Part shown: positions 18,227-28,100 of the stretch, in pieces
Numbering within the stretch: position 1 is the first letter of the stretch
How the letters are laid out: each line of letters starts with the position of its first letter
The notes under the pieces: generated by a model
What the model was told of the DNA's origin: nothing
The model's database searches: none
The model's input: the letters and a program-made list of their open reading frames with translations, nothing else
Translations under genes and position numbers: made by a program
Source of the DNA: Pseudorhodoferax sp965279475
GTDB lineage: Bacteria; Pseudomonadota; Gammaproteobacteria; Burkholderiales; Burkholderiaceae_C
NCBI GenBank assembly: GCA_965279475.1
Contig: CBDIIA010000003.1
Span: 4,650,001 to 4,714,000, forward strand
Length of the DNA stretch: 64,000 bases
Direction: 5' to 3'

Positions 18227-18329
18227 TACGGGTTTGCAATCAGAGCGAGAACAAGGCGTGAAGCCGAAGACAGTGCTGTAGCACGGCAAGGCGAAGCAAC
18301 GCAGTTATCGTTTTGATTGCGAATCCGTA
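18227..18329 (+). repeat. Structured intergenic element, copy A
   Basis: The terminal 22 bases (TACGGGTTTGCAATCAGAGC... and its partner ending at 18329) pair along their whole length; the only four non-Watson-Crick positions are G-U when written as plus-strand RNA. Inside is a second stem, GTGCT-GT-AGCAC, in a core that reads AGACAGT...GCACGGCAAGGCGAAGC. It begins one base after the tctC stop codon. Its core matches the reverse complement of the element at 41745-41849. May act as a terminator or mRNA-stabilising hairpin. Confidence 0.7.
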
Positions 18330-18413
18330 AGAGCGGCGCCCTACACTCGGCCGATCCCCTTCCTCCGGCCGGTAGCGGCAGTCGCCGCGCCGGCCTGGCT
18401 CCGAAAGACCGCC

Positions 18414-19337
18414 TTGGATTTCCTGCTGCAGACCATTGCCCACTACGGGCTGCTGTTCGTGTTCGTCGTCGTGCTCGTCGAACAGCTCGGCGCACCGATC
18501 CCGGCCTATCCGGTGCTGATGCTGGCCGGGGCGATGGCGGCCCGGGGTGAATCGTCGATCCTCGCGCTGTTTGCCCTGGCCGTGCTGGCCGCGCTGATCG
18601 CCGACCACCTGTGGTACCTGGCCGGCCATCGGCTGGGCCGCCGCATCCTGCGGCTGCTGTGCAAGATCTCGCTGACGCCGGACCATTGCGTGCGCCAGAC
18701 CGAATCGATCTTCACACGCTGGGGCCCATCCACGCTGATGGTCGCCAAGTTCATCCCCGGTTTCGCGTCGGTCGCCACGGCGCTGTCGGGCGCGCTGCGC
18801 ATCCGGCGCGGCGTGTTCCTGCTGTTCGACGGCATCGGCGCCTCGTTGTGGGTGGCCGGCGGCCTGGCGCTGGGCTGGGTGTTCTCGTCGGCGATCGAGG
18901 ATGTGGTCGCGACGCTGGGCAACCTCGGCAAATGGGGCATCGGCCTGGTGCTGGCCGCGCTGGCGCTGTTCATCGCCGCCAAGTGGTGGCAGCGGCACCA
19001 GTTCCAGATGCAGCTGCGCATGCAGCGCATCACGGTGGCGACGATGGCCGAACTGATGGACCGGGGCGAGGCACCGGTGCTGATCGACGTGCGCGCCGCG
19101 GGTGCTGCGCCGCAGTCGCGCATTCCGGGTGCGATCCACATGGTGGGCGACAGCTTGCCCCCCGAGCTGGACGCGGTGTCGCACGACGCGCTGGTCGTCG
19201 TGTACTGCGCCTGCCCGAACGAGGCCTCCGCGGTGCTGGTGGCGAAGAAGCTGATGGCGCGCGGCTTTCGCAACGTGCTGCCGCTGGCGGGTGGCATCGA
19301 TGCGTGGACGGCGGCGGGCCGGCTGCTGCAGGACTGA
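18414..19337 (+). CDS. DedA-family membrane protein fused to a rhodanese domain
   Basis: 307 residues from a TTG start (MDFLLQTIAHYGLLFVFVV is the normal DedA beginning, and no ATG lies near). Residues 1-190 are a DedA/SNARE-associated domain with the KFIPGFASVATALSG re-entrant motif (112-126); after the last span WWQRHQ, residues 205-305 form a cytoplasmic rhodanese domain with aspartate-led LIDVRAAG and the active cysteine C265 in VVYCACPNEAS. DedA proteins move undecaprenyl-phosphate or other lipids; why a sulfurtransferase-like domain is attached is unknown. Such fusions occur in other proteobacteria. Confidence 0.9.
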   Translation: MDFLLQTIAHYGLLFVFVVVLVEQLGAPIPAYPVLMLAGAMAARGESSILALFALAVLAALIADHLWYLAGHRLGRRILRLLCKISLTPDHCVRQTESIFTRWGPSTLMVAKFIPGFASVATALSGALRIRRGVFLLFDGIGASLWVAGGLALGWVFSSAIEDVVATLGNLGKWGIGLVLAALALFIAAKWWQRHQFQMQLRMQRITVATMAELMDRGEAPVLIDVRAAGAAPQSRIPGAIHMVGDSLPPELDAVSHDALVVVYCACPNEASAVLVAKKLMARGFRNVLPLAGGIDAWTAAGRLLQD

Positions 19338-19413
19338 AGGCCACCCGATCCGCCCAGGCGGAACTCTGGCATCCGAATTGCAGTACCGTGCTGTCTTCGA
19401 CACGGAGAGCCCG

Positions 19414-20205
19414 ATGGACATCAGCGACCGTCACCTGCATGCGATCCTGGACCCGATCCGCTGGGTGGCCGGCATCGACGATTTCGCCCAGGCGTCGGCG
19501 GCATCGTTCGGCCCGGTCTTCGGCGCCTCCAAAGCCGTGTTCACAGCGCGGCGGCCGGCCGCCGCGCTGTCGCCCGACGACGTGCACTTCGTCAACTGGC
19601 CGTCCTGGTGCAAGAGCCACTACTGCGAACACGTGCGCCGGCGCGACCCGATCCGGCGCTGGCTGGCAGCCGTCGACGCGCAGCGGGCCGGCGAAGTGGC
19701 GCGGCTGTCCGATCTGGTGCCCGCGCGCGATCTGCTGCGCACCCGCTACTACCAGGACATGATGCGGCCCAGCGACGCCCGCTACGTGATGACGCTGGCG
19801 GTGCGCCACGGCGGCACGATCGCCGGCGCGCTGAGCCTGGTGCGCAGCGCCGCGGCCGGTGACTTCAGCGTGCCCGAGCGCCAACTGGCCCAGACGCTGG
19901 CGCCGGTGCTGGGCATTGCCTACGGCGTCGCGGTCGAACGCGGCATGCGTGGTGCACCGCCCGCGCTGCCCTCACCCTCCATCTTCGAACTGCCGACACC
20001 CGCGCGGCCACGGCCAGACTCGGCCACGCTGACGCCGCGCGAGCGCGAGGTGGTCGCGCTGGTGGTGCGTGGCCGCACGAACAAGGAGATTGCCCGCAGT
20101 TTCGGCACCAGCCCCTGGACCGTGAAGAACCAGCTGCGCGCGATCTTCGACAAAGTCGGCGTGCACAACCGGACCGCGCTCTCCGCGCTGCTGCGCGAAG
20201 CCTGA
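19414..20205 (+). CDS. LuxR-type transcriptional regulator
   Basis: 263 residues from ATG 19414. The C-terminal 65 residues are a LuxR helix-turn-helix (LTPREREVVALVVRGRTNKEIARSF... then WTVKNQLRAIFDKVGVHNRT). The N-terminal 190 residues look like a GAF/PAS-type sensor fold rather than an acyl-homoserine-lactone domain: the invariant WYDPWG pattern of AHL receptors is absent. No ligand can be deduced. Located between the DedA fusion and the FAD oxidoreductase (convergent, three bases apart). Confidence 0.88.
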   Translation: MDISDRHLHAILDPIRWVAGIDDFAQASAASFGPVFGASKAVFTARRPAAALSPDDVHFVNWPSWCKSHYCEHVRRRDPIRRWLAAVDAQRAGEVARLSDLVPARDLLRTRYYQDMMRPSDARYVMTLAVRHGGTIAGALSLVRSAAAGDFSVPERQLAQTLAPVLGIAYGVAVERGMRGAPPALPSPSIFELPTPARPRPDSATLTPREREVVALVVRGRTNKEIARSFGTSPWTVKNQLRAIFDKVGVHNRTALSALLREA

Positions 20206-20208
20206 CGC

Positions 20209-21528
20209 TCAGGCCCGCAGCAGCTGCTCGGCCGCGAGCAGGCCCGACCAGTGCGACTGCCCGACCGTGCTGTTGGTCAGGTAGTCGCCGCAGAAGGCCA
20301 CGCGTGCCAGCGGGCCGAGGTCGCGAAACTTCTTCAGGCTGGCGATGTAGCCCTTGGGCCGCTTGCAGATCCCGTCGGGCTGGCGCGAGATGAACGTGTC
20401 GAGCACGCGTGTGGACGCCATTTCGGGCAGCACCTCGACCACGTCACTCCAGGCCAGGTCGAGCAGTTCCGCGTCGCTGGCATTGGCATGCTGGCGGCAA
20501 CCCCAGTCCTTCCACTGCGAGTGGGCGAAGGTCTTGCCGTTGCCCATGTCGGTGAAACGCAGGTTGCCGGTGCGCTGGAAACCATCGGCCGCGGGCAGCA
20601 CGTAGGTATCGAGCAGCGCGCCCTTGGGCCGGTCGAGCAGGTAGTAGACGATGTGGTGGCCGGCGTAGTCGACGCCGTCGAAGAAGCTGCGCCGTGCGTC
20701 GTCGAGTTCGGGCATCAGCGCGGCCACCTTGTTGCCGGGAACGGCCATCACCACGGCGTCGCCGCGGAGCGTGCCACCGGCGGTCTCGACCCGCACACCC
20801 TGCGCCTCGGGGTGCACGCCCAGCACCGTCTCGCCGAGCCTGTAGTCGCAGCCCGGGTCGTTCTGCAGATGCTCGCCCAGCGCCCAGGTGATGCGGCCGG
20901 CGCCACGCTCCTTGAAGCTCCAGATGTGGTTGGCGCCCCAGGACAGCCGGCCCGACGAGCTCCACACCGTCCACGCGAGCGAGAAGTCGTCTTCGCCATA
21001 GCCGCAGAACATGCCCATGCAGGGTTCGAGAAAGTAGTCGACGAAGGTCGGCGAGTAGCGCCGGAAGTACTCGCAGGCGTTGACGTCGTCGAACGCCGCC
21101 GCGCTGGTGATGTCGCGCGGGTCGCCGGCCATCACCTGCTTGGCCAGTGCCGGGATGGTGGCCAGCAGCCGGGCCTTTTCGGTGAACGGGATGAACGGGT
21201 GGCGCGCCGCGCCCAGCAGGTCGAAGGCACCGAAGTGCACTGCTTCCTTGCGCTTGACCCACACGTTCCACTGGTGCGCGGCGGTCAGGTCGGCCAGCGC
21301 CTCGGGCTGGTGGATGCCGAGCTTCTGCGCCTGCTCGGTCAGGTTGGTCTCCGAGCCCAGGAAGGCGAAGGCGCCGGTCACGGCCCAGACGCCGTTCCAC
21401 AGCACCGAGCGGCAGCGCCCGCCGGGCTCTTGTTCCTTCTCGAGCAGCACCACGTCATGGCCTGCCTCGCGCAGGCGGAACGCCGCGCCCAACCCGGCAA
21501 TCCCGCCGCCGACAACGATCACACGCAT
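20209..21528 (-). CDS. FAD-dependent amine-oxidase/protoporphyrinogen-oxidase-like oxidoreductase
   Basis: 439 residues from ATG 21528, which puts the dinucleotide-binding motif VIVVGGGIAGLGAAFRLREAG at the N-terminus as in NAD(P)-binding Rossmann flavoproteins. LLEKEQEPGGRCRS is the second FAD motif; the C-terminal FCGDYLTNSTVGQSHWSGL closes the FAD site. Similar proteins oxidise amines, phytoene-like lipids or porphyrins; the substrate here is unknown. Divergent from the M20 amidohydrolase across 134 bp. Confidence 0.87.
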   Translation of the reverse strand: MRVIVVGGGIAGLGAAFRLREAGHDVVLLEKEQEPGGRCRSVLWNGVWAVTGAFAFLGSETNLTEQAQKLGIHQPEALADLTAAHQWNVWVKRKEAVHFGAFDLLGAARHPFIPFTEKARLLATIPALAKQVMAGDPRDITSAAAFDDVNACEYFRRYSPTFVDYFLEPCMGMFCGYGEDDFSLAWTVWSSSGRLSWGANHIWSFKERGAGRITWALGEHLQNDPGCDYRLGETVLGVHPEAQGVRVETAGGTLRGDAVVMAVPGNKVAALMPELDDARRSFFDGVDYAGHHIVYYLLDRPKGALLDTYVLPAADGFQRTGNLRFTDMGNGKTFAHSQWKDWGCRQHANASDAELLDLAWSDVVEVLPEMASTRVLDTFISRQPDGICKRPKGYIASLKKFRDLGPLARVAFCGDYLTNSTVGQSHWSGLLAAEQLLRA

Positions 21529-21583
21529 GGTGCAGACCCTTACAGAATTCGATGGAAAACTGTAGGTGTGCGTTGAGGGCTGC

Positions 21584-21607
21584 GCCATAGCACCGATGGG
21601 CTATGGC
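21584..21607. promoter_or_regulatory. Inverted repeat between divergent genes
   Basis: GCCATAG, ten bases, CTATGGC: a perfect 7-bp inverted repeat in the divergent region between the flavoprotein and the M20 hydrolase, 56 bp from either start. Size and place fit an operator for a dimeric regulator, but no experiment or second copy supports it. Confidence 0.35.
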
Positions 21608-21662
21608 AGCCGCGTCTGGCGCGGGCGATGCTGATGGTTTCGACACCAGGAAGGCCCTGCGC

Positions 21663-22928
21663 ATGAACTTACCCCTAGCCGGATTGCGCATCGACGGCGC
21701 GCGCCTGTGGCACAGCCTGATGACGCTGGCCGGGATCGGCGCCACACCCAAGGGCGGCGTCTGCCGGCTGGCGCTGACCGAGCTCGACCGCCAGGGCCGC
21801 GCACTGGTGACCGGCTGGGCGCGCGACGCCGGCATGACGGTGGTGGTCGACCAGATCGGCAACACCTTCATGCGACGCGCCGGCCGCAACCCCGCGCTAC
21901 CGCCGATCGTGACCGGCAGCCACATCGACACCCAGCCCACCGGCGGCAAGTTCGACGGCAACTACGGCGTGCTGGCAGGCCTGGAGGTGGTGCGCACGCT
22001 GAACGACCACGGCATCGAGACCGAAGCGCCGATCGAGGTCGTGTTCTGGACCAACGAAGAAGGCTCGCGTTTCGTGCCGGTGATGATGGGCTCGGGCGTC
22101 TTCGCCGGCGCCATTCCGCTCGAGAAGGCCTACGCCGCCTGCGACATCGACGGTACCAGCGTGCGCGAGGCGCTGGCGCTGATCGACGGCATCGGTCCCG
22201 AGGCGCCGGGCGCGCACCCGATGGGCGCGTATTTCGAGGCCCACATCGAGCAGGGTCCGGTGCTGGAGCAGCAGGAAACCACCATCGGCGTGGTGCTGGG
22301 CACGATGGGCGTGCGCTGGTTCGACTGCACCGTGACCGGCATGGAGGCGCATGCCGGCCCGACGCCGATGCACCTGCGCCGCGACGCGCTGCAGGTGGCG
22401 GCAGCACTGATGCAGGAGGTGGTGGCGATCGCCCACCGGCACCCACCGCACGGGCGTGGCACCGTGGGCATGGTGCAGGTGTTTCCGAACAGCCGCAACG
22501 TGATCCCGGGCAGCGTGAAGTTCTCGATCGACCTGCGCAACAACGCCGATGCGCTGCTCGACGCAATGGCCGATGACATGCGCGCGCAGGCCGAGGCACT
22601 GAGCCGCCGCAGCGGCCTGCCGATCCTGCTGGAGCCGGTGTCGAGCTACCCGGCCCAGCCCTTCGATGCCGGCTGCATCGATGCCGTCGAACGCGCTGCC
22701 GCGGCGCTCGGCCACTCGAGCCTGCGCATGATCTCCGGCGCCGGGCACGACGCGGTCTACGCCGCCCGGCTGGCCCCGACCGGCATGGTCTTCATCCCCT
22801 GCAAGGACGGCATCAGCCACAACGAGATCGAGGACGCGAAGCCCGCACACCTCACGGCGGGTTGCGATGTGCTGTTGCAGACGATGCTGGCCTATGCAAG
22901 CCCGGCCGCTCCGACGCCGCATGGCTGA
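21663..22928 (+). CDS. Zn-dependent M20 amidohydrolase (N-carbamoyl-L-amino acid hydrolase/allantoate amidohydrolase family)
   Basis: 421 residues from ATG 21663, which follows AGGAAGG. Metal ligands are visible in order: H87 in TGSHIDTQPTGGKFDG, D98, the glutamate pair in WTNEEGSRF (132-133), the H in MEAHAGPTPM and the final SHNEIED. The NEEGSRF motif is typical of the hydantoinase/carbamoylase branch rather than peptidases. It should cleave an N-carbamoyl or ureido group in the cytoplasm. No hydantoinase or purine genes are near, so allantoate, carbamoyl-beta-alanine and carbamoyl-amino acids all remain possible. Confidence 0.9.
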   Translation: MNLPLAGLRIDGARLWHSLMTLAGIGATPKGGVCRLALTELDRQGRALVTGWARDAGMTVVVDQIGNTFMRRAGRNPALPPIVTGSHIDTQPTGGKFDGNYGVLAGLEVVRTLNDHGIETEAPIEVVFWTNEEGSRFVPVMMGSGVFAGAIPLEKAYAACDIDGTSVREALALIDGIGPEAPGAHPMGAYFEAHIEQGPVLEQQETTIGVVLGTMGVRWFDCTVTGMEAHAGPTPMHLRRDALQVAAALMQEVVAIAHRHPPHGRGTVGMVQVFPNSRNVIPGSVKFSIDLRNNADALLDAMADDMRAQAEALSRRSGLPILLEPVSSYPAQPFDAGCIDAVERAAAALGHSSLRMISGAGHDAVYAARLAPTGMVFIPCKDGISHNEIEDAKPAHLTAGCDVLLQTMLAYASPAAPTPHG

Positions 22929-22977
22929 TGCGGGAACGTTGCAGTTACAGTCACGATACCACTCACCGTCAGCCCCT

Positions 22978-23679
22978 ATGCACATCATCTTCCGCGCCAC
23001 GCAAATCCTGAACCGAACGCTTGTCCGCGGCATGCTCGCGCTGCTGCTGGGTGTCGCATCACTGTGGGCCGCGCCGGCCAGCGCGCAGACGACGGTGGTC
23101 GACAGCATTGCGTTGAACGCCGGCTCGTGGGGCGTGAGCGGCACGACGTGGCTGGGGTCGATGTTCCAGACCGGGCCCGGCAGCACCAACATCAACGAGG
23201 TCAGCTTCAGTTACTTCACGGTTGCTCCGGGGACGGTCACTTTGCGCCTGTACAACGTCGACGGCACCAACTTCCCCGCTGGGGCGCCGGTGGCGACGGC
23301 TGTCGTTCCCTCCGTCGCTGGGGTCAACACCTACAACACGGCAGCCCTCGGTGCGATTGCCACCGCAACGCTGGCGCCATCGCAGAAGTACGCGCTGATC
23401 GTGTCGCAGCCCAGCGGCGGCGTCGACCTCGCCGACAACAACTTCGGGGCGGCGAACGCCTATACCTTTGCGGGTGGCTTCTCCGCTGCAGGCACTGGTT
23501 ATGCGATCACGAACAATGCCGGAGCCAGCTGGGGAACCCAGCCCGGCACACCCGCATTCCAGCTGAAAATCACAGCGGCAGTCGCTCCGACGCCACAAAG
23601 CATTCCGACGCTGGGTTTCTGGGCGATGGTGCTGATGGCGCTGTTGTTGCTGGGCTTGGCGAGGCGTCAACTGCGCTGA
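22978..23679 (+). CDS. IPTL-CTERM surface protein with choice-of-anchor-type domain
   Basis: 233 residues from ATG 22978. A Sec signal (MLALLLGVASLWAAPASA) precedes a beta-rich domain of about 165 residues that resembles the choice-of-anchor R type (SFSYFTVAPGTVTLRLYNVDG). The last 25 residues are an IPTL-CTERM sorting signal: IPTL at 209-212, an aromatic residue, a transmembrane helix and a RR-containing tail. In the known exosortase-type systems such tails are recognised and cut by a membrane transpeptidase-like protease; none is in this window. Convergent with the efflux outer-membrane gene, five bases apart. Confidence 0.85.
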   Translation: MHIIFRATQILNRTLVRGMLALLLGVASLWAAPASAQTTVVDSIALNAGSWGVSGTTWLGSMFQTGPGSTNINEVSFSYFTVAPGTVTLRLYNVDGTNFPAGAPVATAVVPSVAGVNTYNTAALGAIATATLAPSQKYALIVSQPSGGVDLADNNFGAANAYTFAGGFSAAGTGYAITNNAGASWGTQPGTPAFQLKITAAVAPTPQSIPTLGFWAMVLMALLLLGLARRQLR

Positions 23680-23684
23680 AGCCG

Positions 23685-25112
23685 TCACACGGCAGGCGCA
23701 TCCCACCCGCCGCCCAGCGCGCGGATCAGGCCCACGGTCGCCTGGTAGCGCGCCGAGCGCACCTGCAGCTCCTGCCGGCGGTTGCGCAGCTCGCTGCGGC
23801 GTGCGTCGAGCAGTTCGATCTGGCTCACCAGGCCGTTGCGGTAACGCGTGTCCGACAGCACCGTGGCGCGGGCCGCGGCATCGACCGCGCGGCCTTGCGC
23901 CTTCGACTGCTCGTCGAGCAGGCGCAGCGCCGACAACTGGTCCTCGACATCGCGGAACGCGCCCAGCACCTGGCCGCGGTACTGCGCCAGCGCCGCATCG
24001 AGCTGGGCGCTCGCGCCCTGGATGTTGGCCTCGCGCCGGCCGCCGTCGAACAGCGGCAGCGACAGCAGCGCGCCGATGCCCCACGAGCGGGCCGACCACT
24101 TGAACAGGTCCCCGAGATCGGGCGACGCGAAGCCGCCGGAACCCGTCAACGTGACGGCGGGGAACCAGGCGGTGCGTGCCACGCCGACACGCGCCTGCGC
24201 GGCCAGCATCGCGGTCTGCGCGGCGGCCACGTCGGGCCGGCGGGTCAGCACCGTGCCCGGCACGCCGGCCGGGATCTGCGGCAGCGCACTGCGCCAGGAG
24301 ACGACCGGCAGGCTGAACGACGAAGCGGTGTCGCCGACCAGCGCAGCCAGCGCATGTTCGAGCTCGGCACGGCGCCGGTCCAGCGCCAGCGCGTCGGATT
24401 CGGTGGCGGCCACCTCGGACTGCACGCGCACGAGGTCGAGTTCGGCCACGTCGCCGGCGTTGTAGCGGCGCTGCGTCAGGTTCAGCGTGTCCCGATACGC
24501 CTCGACGGTCTGGCGCACCAGCGCGCGTTCGTCGTCGAGCGCACGCAGCACCAGGTAGTTCTGGGCGATCTCGGCCTGCACCAGCAACCGCGTGCTCTGC
24601 AGCAGGGCATCGCGCGATTGCGCGTCGAGCGACGCGGCGTCGGTGGCCTTGGCCAGGCGGCCGAACAGGTCGAGTTCGTACGACAGGTTGGCGCCGGCAC
24701 TGAGCAGCGACGACGGCGTGCTGCCCGAGGTGGTGTTGGCACCGGCCTGGCGTACCGCGCCGGCCCCCAGGCCGACCTGCAGCGAGCGGTCGGCGTCGAC
24801 GCTGCGCACCAGTGCGCGCGCCTGGGCCAGCCGGGCGGCGGCTTCCTGGATGCTGGTGTTCTGCCGGCCGGCACGCTCGATCAGGTCGTCGAGCACCGGG
24901 TCGGAGAACGCCTTCCACCAGGTGCCGCGGTCCTGCCGTTCGGCCGGGTTGGCAATGGTCCAGGACGCGTCGCGTTCCTTGAAGACCAGCGGTGTGGCCG
25001 GCAGGGCCAGCGCCGGATCGGTGGGCGGCAAGGCCGTGGCGCAGCCGGCCAGCACCAGGGCGGCCAGCAACGGCAGCAAGCTCGTGCGCAGGGTGAGGGA
25101 TGCAGTCTTCAT
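23685..25112 (-). CDS. RND efflux outer-membrane lipoprotein (NodT/OprN type)
   Basis: 475 residues from ATG 25112, after AAGGAG. A lipoprotein signal ends at the lipobox LAGC (C24). Two TolC-type repeats follow, each with long helices and the RLAQARALVRSV and LDAALAQYRGQVLGAFRDVED signatures. It forms the trimeric exit duct of the pump encoded upstream, 11 bp away, and corresponds in position to OpcM/OprC/OprN in the Burkholderia and Pseudomonas systems. Confidence 0.94.
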   Translation of the reverse strand: MKTASLTLRTSLLPLLAALVLAGCATALPPTDPALALPATPLVFKERDASWTIANPAERQDRGTWWKAFSDPVLDDLIERAGRQNTSIQEAAARLAQARALVRSVDADRSLQVGLGAGAVRQAGANTTSGSTPSSLLSAGANLSYELDLFGRLAKATDAASLDAQSRDALLQSTRLLVQAEIAQNYLVLRALDDERALVRQTVEAYRDTLNLTQRRYNAGDVAELDLVRVQSEVAATESDALALDRRRAELEHALAALVGDTASSFSLPVVSWRSALPQIPAGVPGTVLTRRPDVAAAQTAMLAAQARVGVARTAWFPAVTLTGSGGFASPDLGDLFKWSARSWGIGALLSLPLFDGGRREANIQGASAQLDAALAQYRGQVLGAFRDVEDQLSALRLLDEQSKAQGRAVDAAARATVLSDTRYRNGLVSQIELLDARRSELRNRRQELQVRSARYQATVGLIRALGGGWDAPAV

Positions 25113-25123
25113 GACGTTTCTCC

Positions 25124-28100
25124 TTAGTCGATCGGGTGGCGCGGGGCAGCCGGCACCGGGCGTACCGCGCCACCGCCGGACAGGCTCGGCAGCACCGGAT
25201 GGCCGGACGTGGCGTGGCCTGCAGAGGGCGCATCGTCCATCGGACCGGGGCCGTGCTGCTTCAGAGGTTTGTTGCCGGTCAGGCGGCGCATCAGCACATA
25301 GAACACCGGCGTCAGGAACAGGCCGAATGCGGTCACGCCGATCATCCCGGCGAACACGGCCGAGCCCATGGCGCGGCGCATCTCGGCGCCGGCGCCGGTG
25401 GCCAGCACCAGCGGCAGCACCCCCATCACGAACGCCAGCGAGGTCATCAGGATCGGGCGCAGCCGCAGGCGTGACGACTCGATCGCGGCCTCGAGCGGCG
25501 TGCGGCCGGCGAACTCGAGCTCGCGGGCGAACTCGACGATCAGGATCGCGTTCTTCGCACTCAGGCCCACCAGCACGATCAGCCCGATCTGCGTGAACAC
25601 GTTGTTGTCGCCGTCGGACAGCCACACACCGGTCATTGCGGCCAGCAGGCCCATCGGCACGATCAGCAGGATGGCCAGCGGCAAGGTCAGGCTCTCGTAC
25701 TGCGCGGCCAGCACCAGGAACACCAGCAGCATCGCCAGCGGGAACACCAGGAAGGCCGAGTTGCCGGCGATGATCTCCTGATAAGTCAGGTCGGTCCATT
25801 CGTAGTCGATGCCCGGGGGCAGGGTTTCGGCGGCGATGCGCTTGATCGCGTCCTGCGCCTGGCCGGTGGAATAACCGGGCGCCGCGCCACCGTTGACGTC
25901 GGCCGTCAGGAAGCCGTTGTAGCGCATCGCACGCTCGGGCCCGAACGTCGGCGTGACCTTCATCAGCGCCGACAGCGGCACCATCTCGCCGGTGGTCGAG
26001 CGCACCTTCAGCGTGCCGATGTCCTCGGCACGGGCACGGTAGGCCGCATCGGCCTGCACACGGACCGAGTAGGTGCGGCCGAACTTGTTGAAGTCGTTCG
26101 CATACAGGCTGCCCAGGTAGATCTGCATCGTGTCGAACACATCAGTCACCGGCACGCCGAGCTGGCGCGCCTTGGTGCGGTCGATGTCGGCATACAGCTG
26201 CGGCACGTTGACCTGGAAGCTCGAGAACATGCCGGCCAGCTCGGGTGCCTGGTAGGCCTTGGCCATGAAGGCCTTCAGTGCCGCGTCCAGCCCCTTGATG
26301 CCGTGCGAGGCACGGTCTTCCAGCTGCAGCTTGAAGCCGCCGGTCGTGCCCAGGCCCTGCACCGGTGGTGGCGGGAACATCACGATGAACGCGTCCTGGA
26401 TCGCGCCGTACTGCTTGTTCAGCGCGCCGGCGATGGCGCCCGCGCTCAGGTCCTTGGTCTTACGTTTGTCGAAGTCGGACAGCGCGACGAACACGATGCC
26501 CGAGTTCGAGCTGTTGGTGAAGCCGTTGATCGACAGGCCGGGGAACTGGATCGCGTGCTCCACGCCCGGCTGCTTCATCGTGATCTCGCCCATGCGGCGG
26601 ATCACGTCTTCGGTGCGGTCGAGCGTGGCGCCGTCGGGCAGTTGTGCGAAGCCGATCAGGTATTGCTTGTCCTGCGCCGGCACGAAGCCGCTGGGCACGG
26701 CCTTGAACAGGCCCACCGTCACCGCGCCGAGCGCGACGTACAGCACCAGCATCAGGCCCTTGCGGGCGATGGCATTGGTCACGCCGCCGCTGTAGGCCTT
26801 GGCGCCGCGCTGGAACATGCGGTTGAAGCCGCGGAAGAAGCCGCCGAGCACACGGTCCATGCCGCGGGTCAGCGCGTCCTTGGGCTCGCCATGCCCCTTC
26901 AGCAGCATCGCAGCCAGCGCTGGCGACAGGGTCAGCGAGTTGACGGCCGAGATCACCGTCGAGATGGCGATGGTCAGCGCGAACTGGCGGTAGAACTGGC
27001 CGGTCAGGCCGCTGATGAAGGCCAGCGGCACGAACACGGCACACAGCACCAGCGCGATCGCGATGATGGGGCCGGACACCTCGCGCATCGCGCGGTAGGT
27101 CGCGTCACGCGGACTCAGGCCCGCCTCGATGTTGCGCTCGACGTTCTCGACCACGACGATCGCGTCGTCGACCACGATGCCGATCGCCAGCACCAGGCCG
27201 AACAGGCTGAGCGCGTTGATCGAGAAGCCGAACAGGTGCATCACCGCGAAGGTGCCGACCACCGCCACCGGCACGGCCAGCAGCGGGATGATCGACGCTC
27301 TCCAGGTCTGCAGGAACAGGATCACGACCAGCACCACCAGGGCCACGGCTTCGAGCAGCGTGTGCACCACCGATTCGATCGAGGCGCGGACGAACTGCGT
27401 CGGGTCGTAGACGATCTCGTAGTCCACGCCTTCGGGCATCGCCTTCTTGATCTCGGCCATCGTGGCGCGCACGCCGTCGCTGATGGCGATGGCGTTGGAG
27501 CCGGGGGCCGCGAAGATCGGCACCGCCACCGCGTCCTTGTTGTCGAGCAGCGAGCGCAGCGAGTAGTCGGCCGCACCCAGCTCCAGCCGGGCGATGTCGC
27601 GCAGCCGGGTCACGGCGCCGTCGGCACCGGTCTTGACAATGATGTCGCCGAACTCTTCCTCGTTCTGCAGACGGCCCTGGGCGTTGACCGACAGTTGCAC
27701 GTCGATGCCCTGCAGGCCGGGCGAGGCGCCGACCACACCGGCGGCGGCCTGCACGTTCTGCCCGCGGATCGCGGCAACCACGTCACCGGCGGACAGGCCG
27801 CGCTGCGCGACCTTCTGCGGGTCGAGCCAGACGCGCATCGAGTAGTCGCCCGAGCCGAACAGCTGCACGTCGCCCACGCCCTCGACACGCGCCAGGCGGT
27901 CCTTCACGTTCAGCACCGCGTAGTTGCGCAGGTAGGTCATGTCGTAGCGGCCGGTGGGCGACAGCAAGTGCACGACCATCGTCAGGTCGGGCGAGCTCTT
28001 GATCGTCGTGACCCCCAGGCGCTTCACTTCCTCGGGCAGCCGCGGCTCGGCGCGCGAGACGCGGTTCTGCACCATCTGCTGGGCCTTGTCGGGATCGGTG

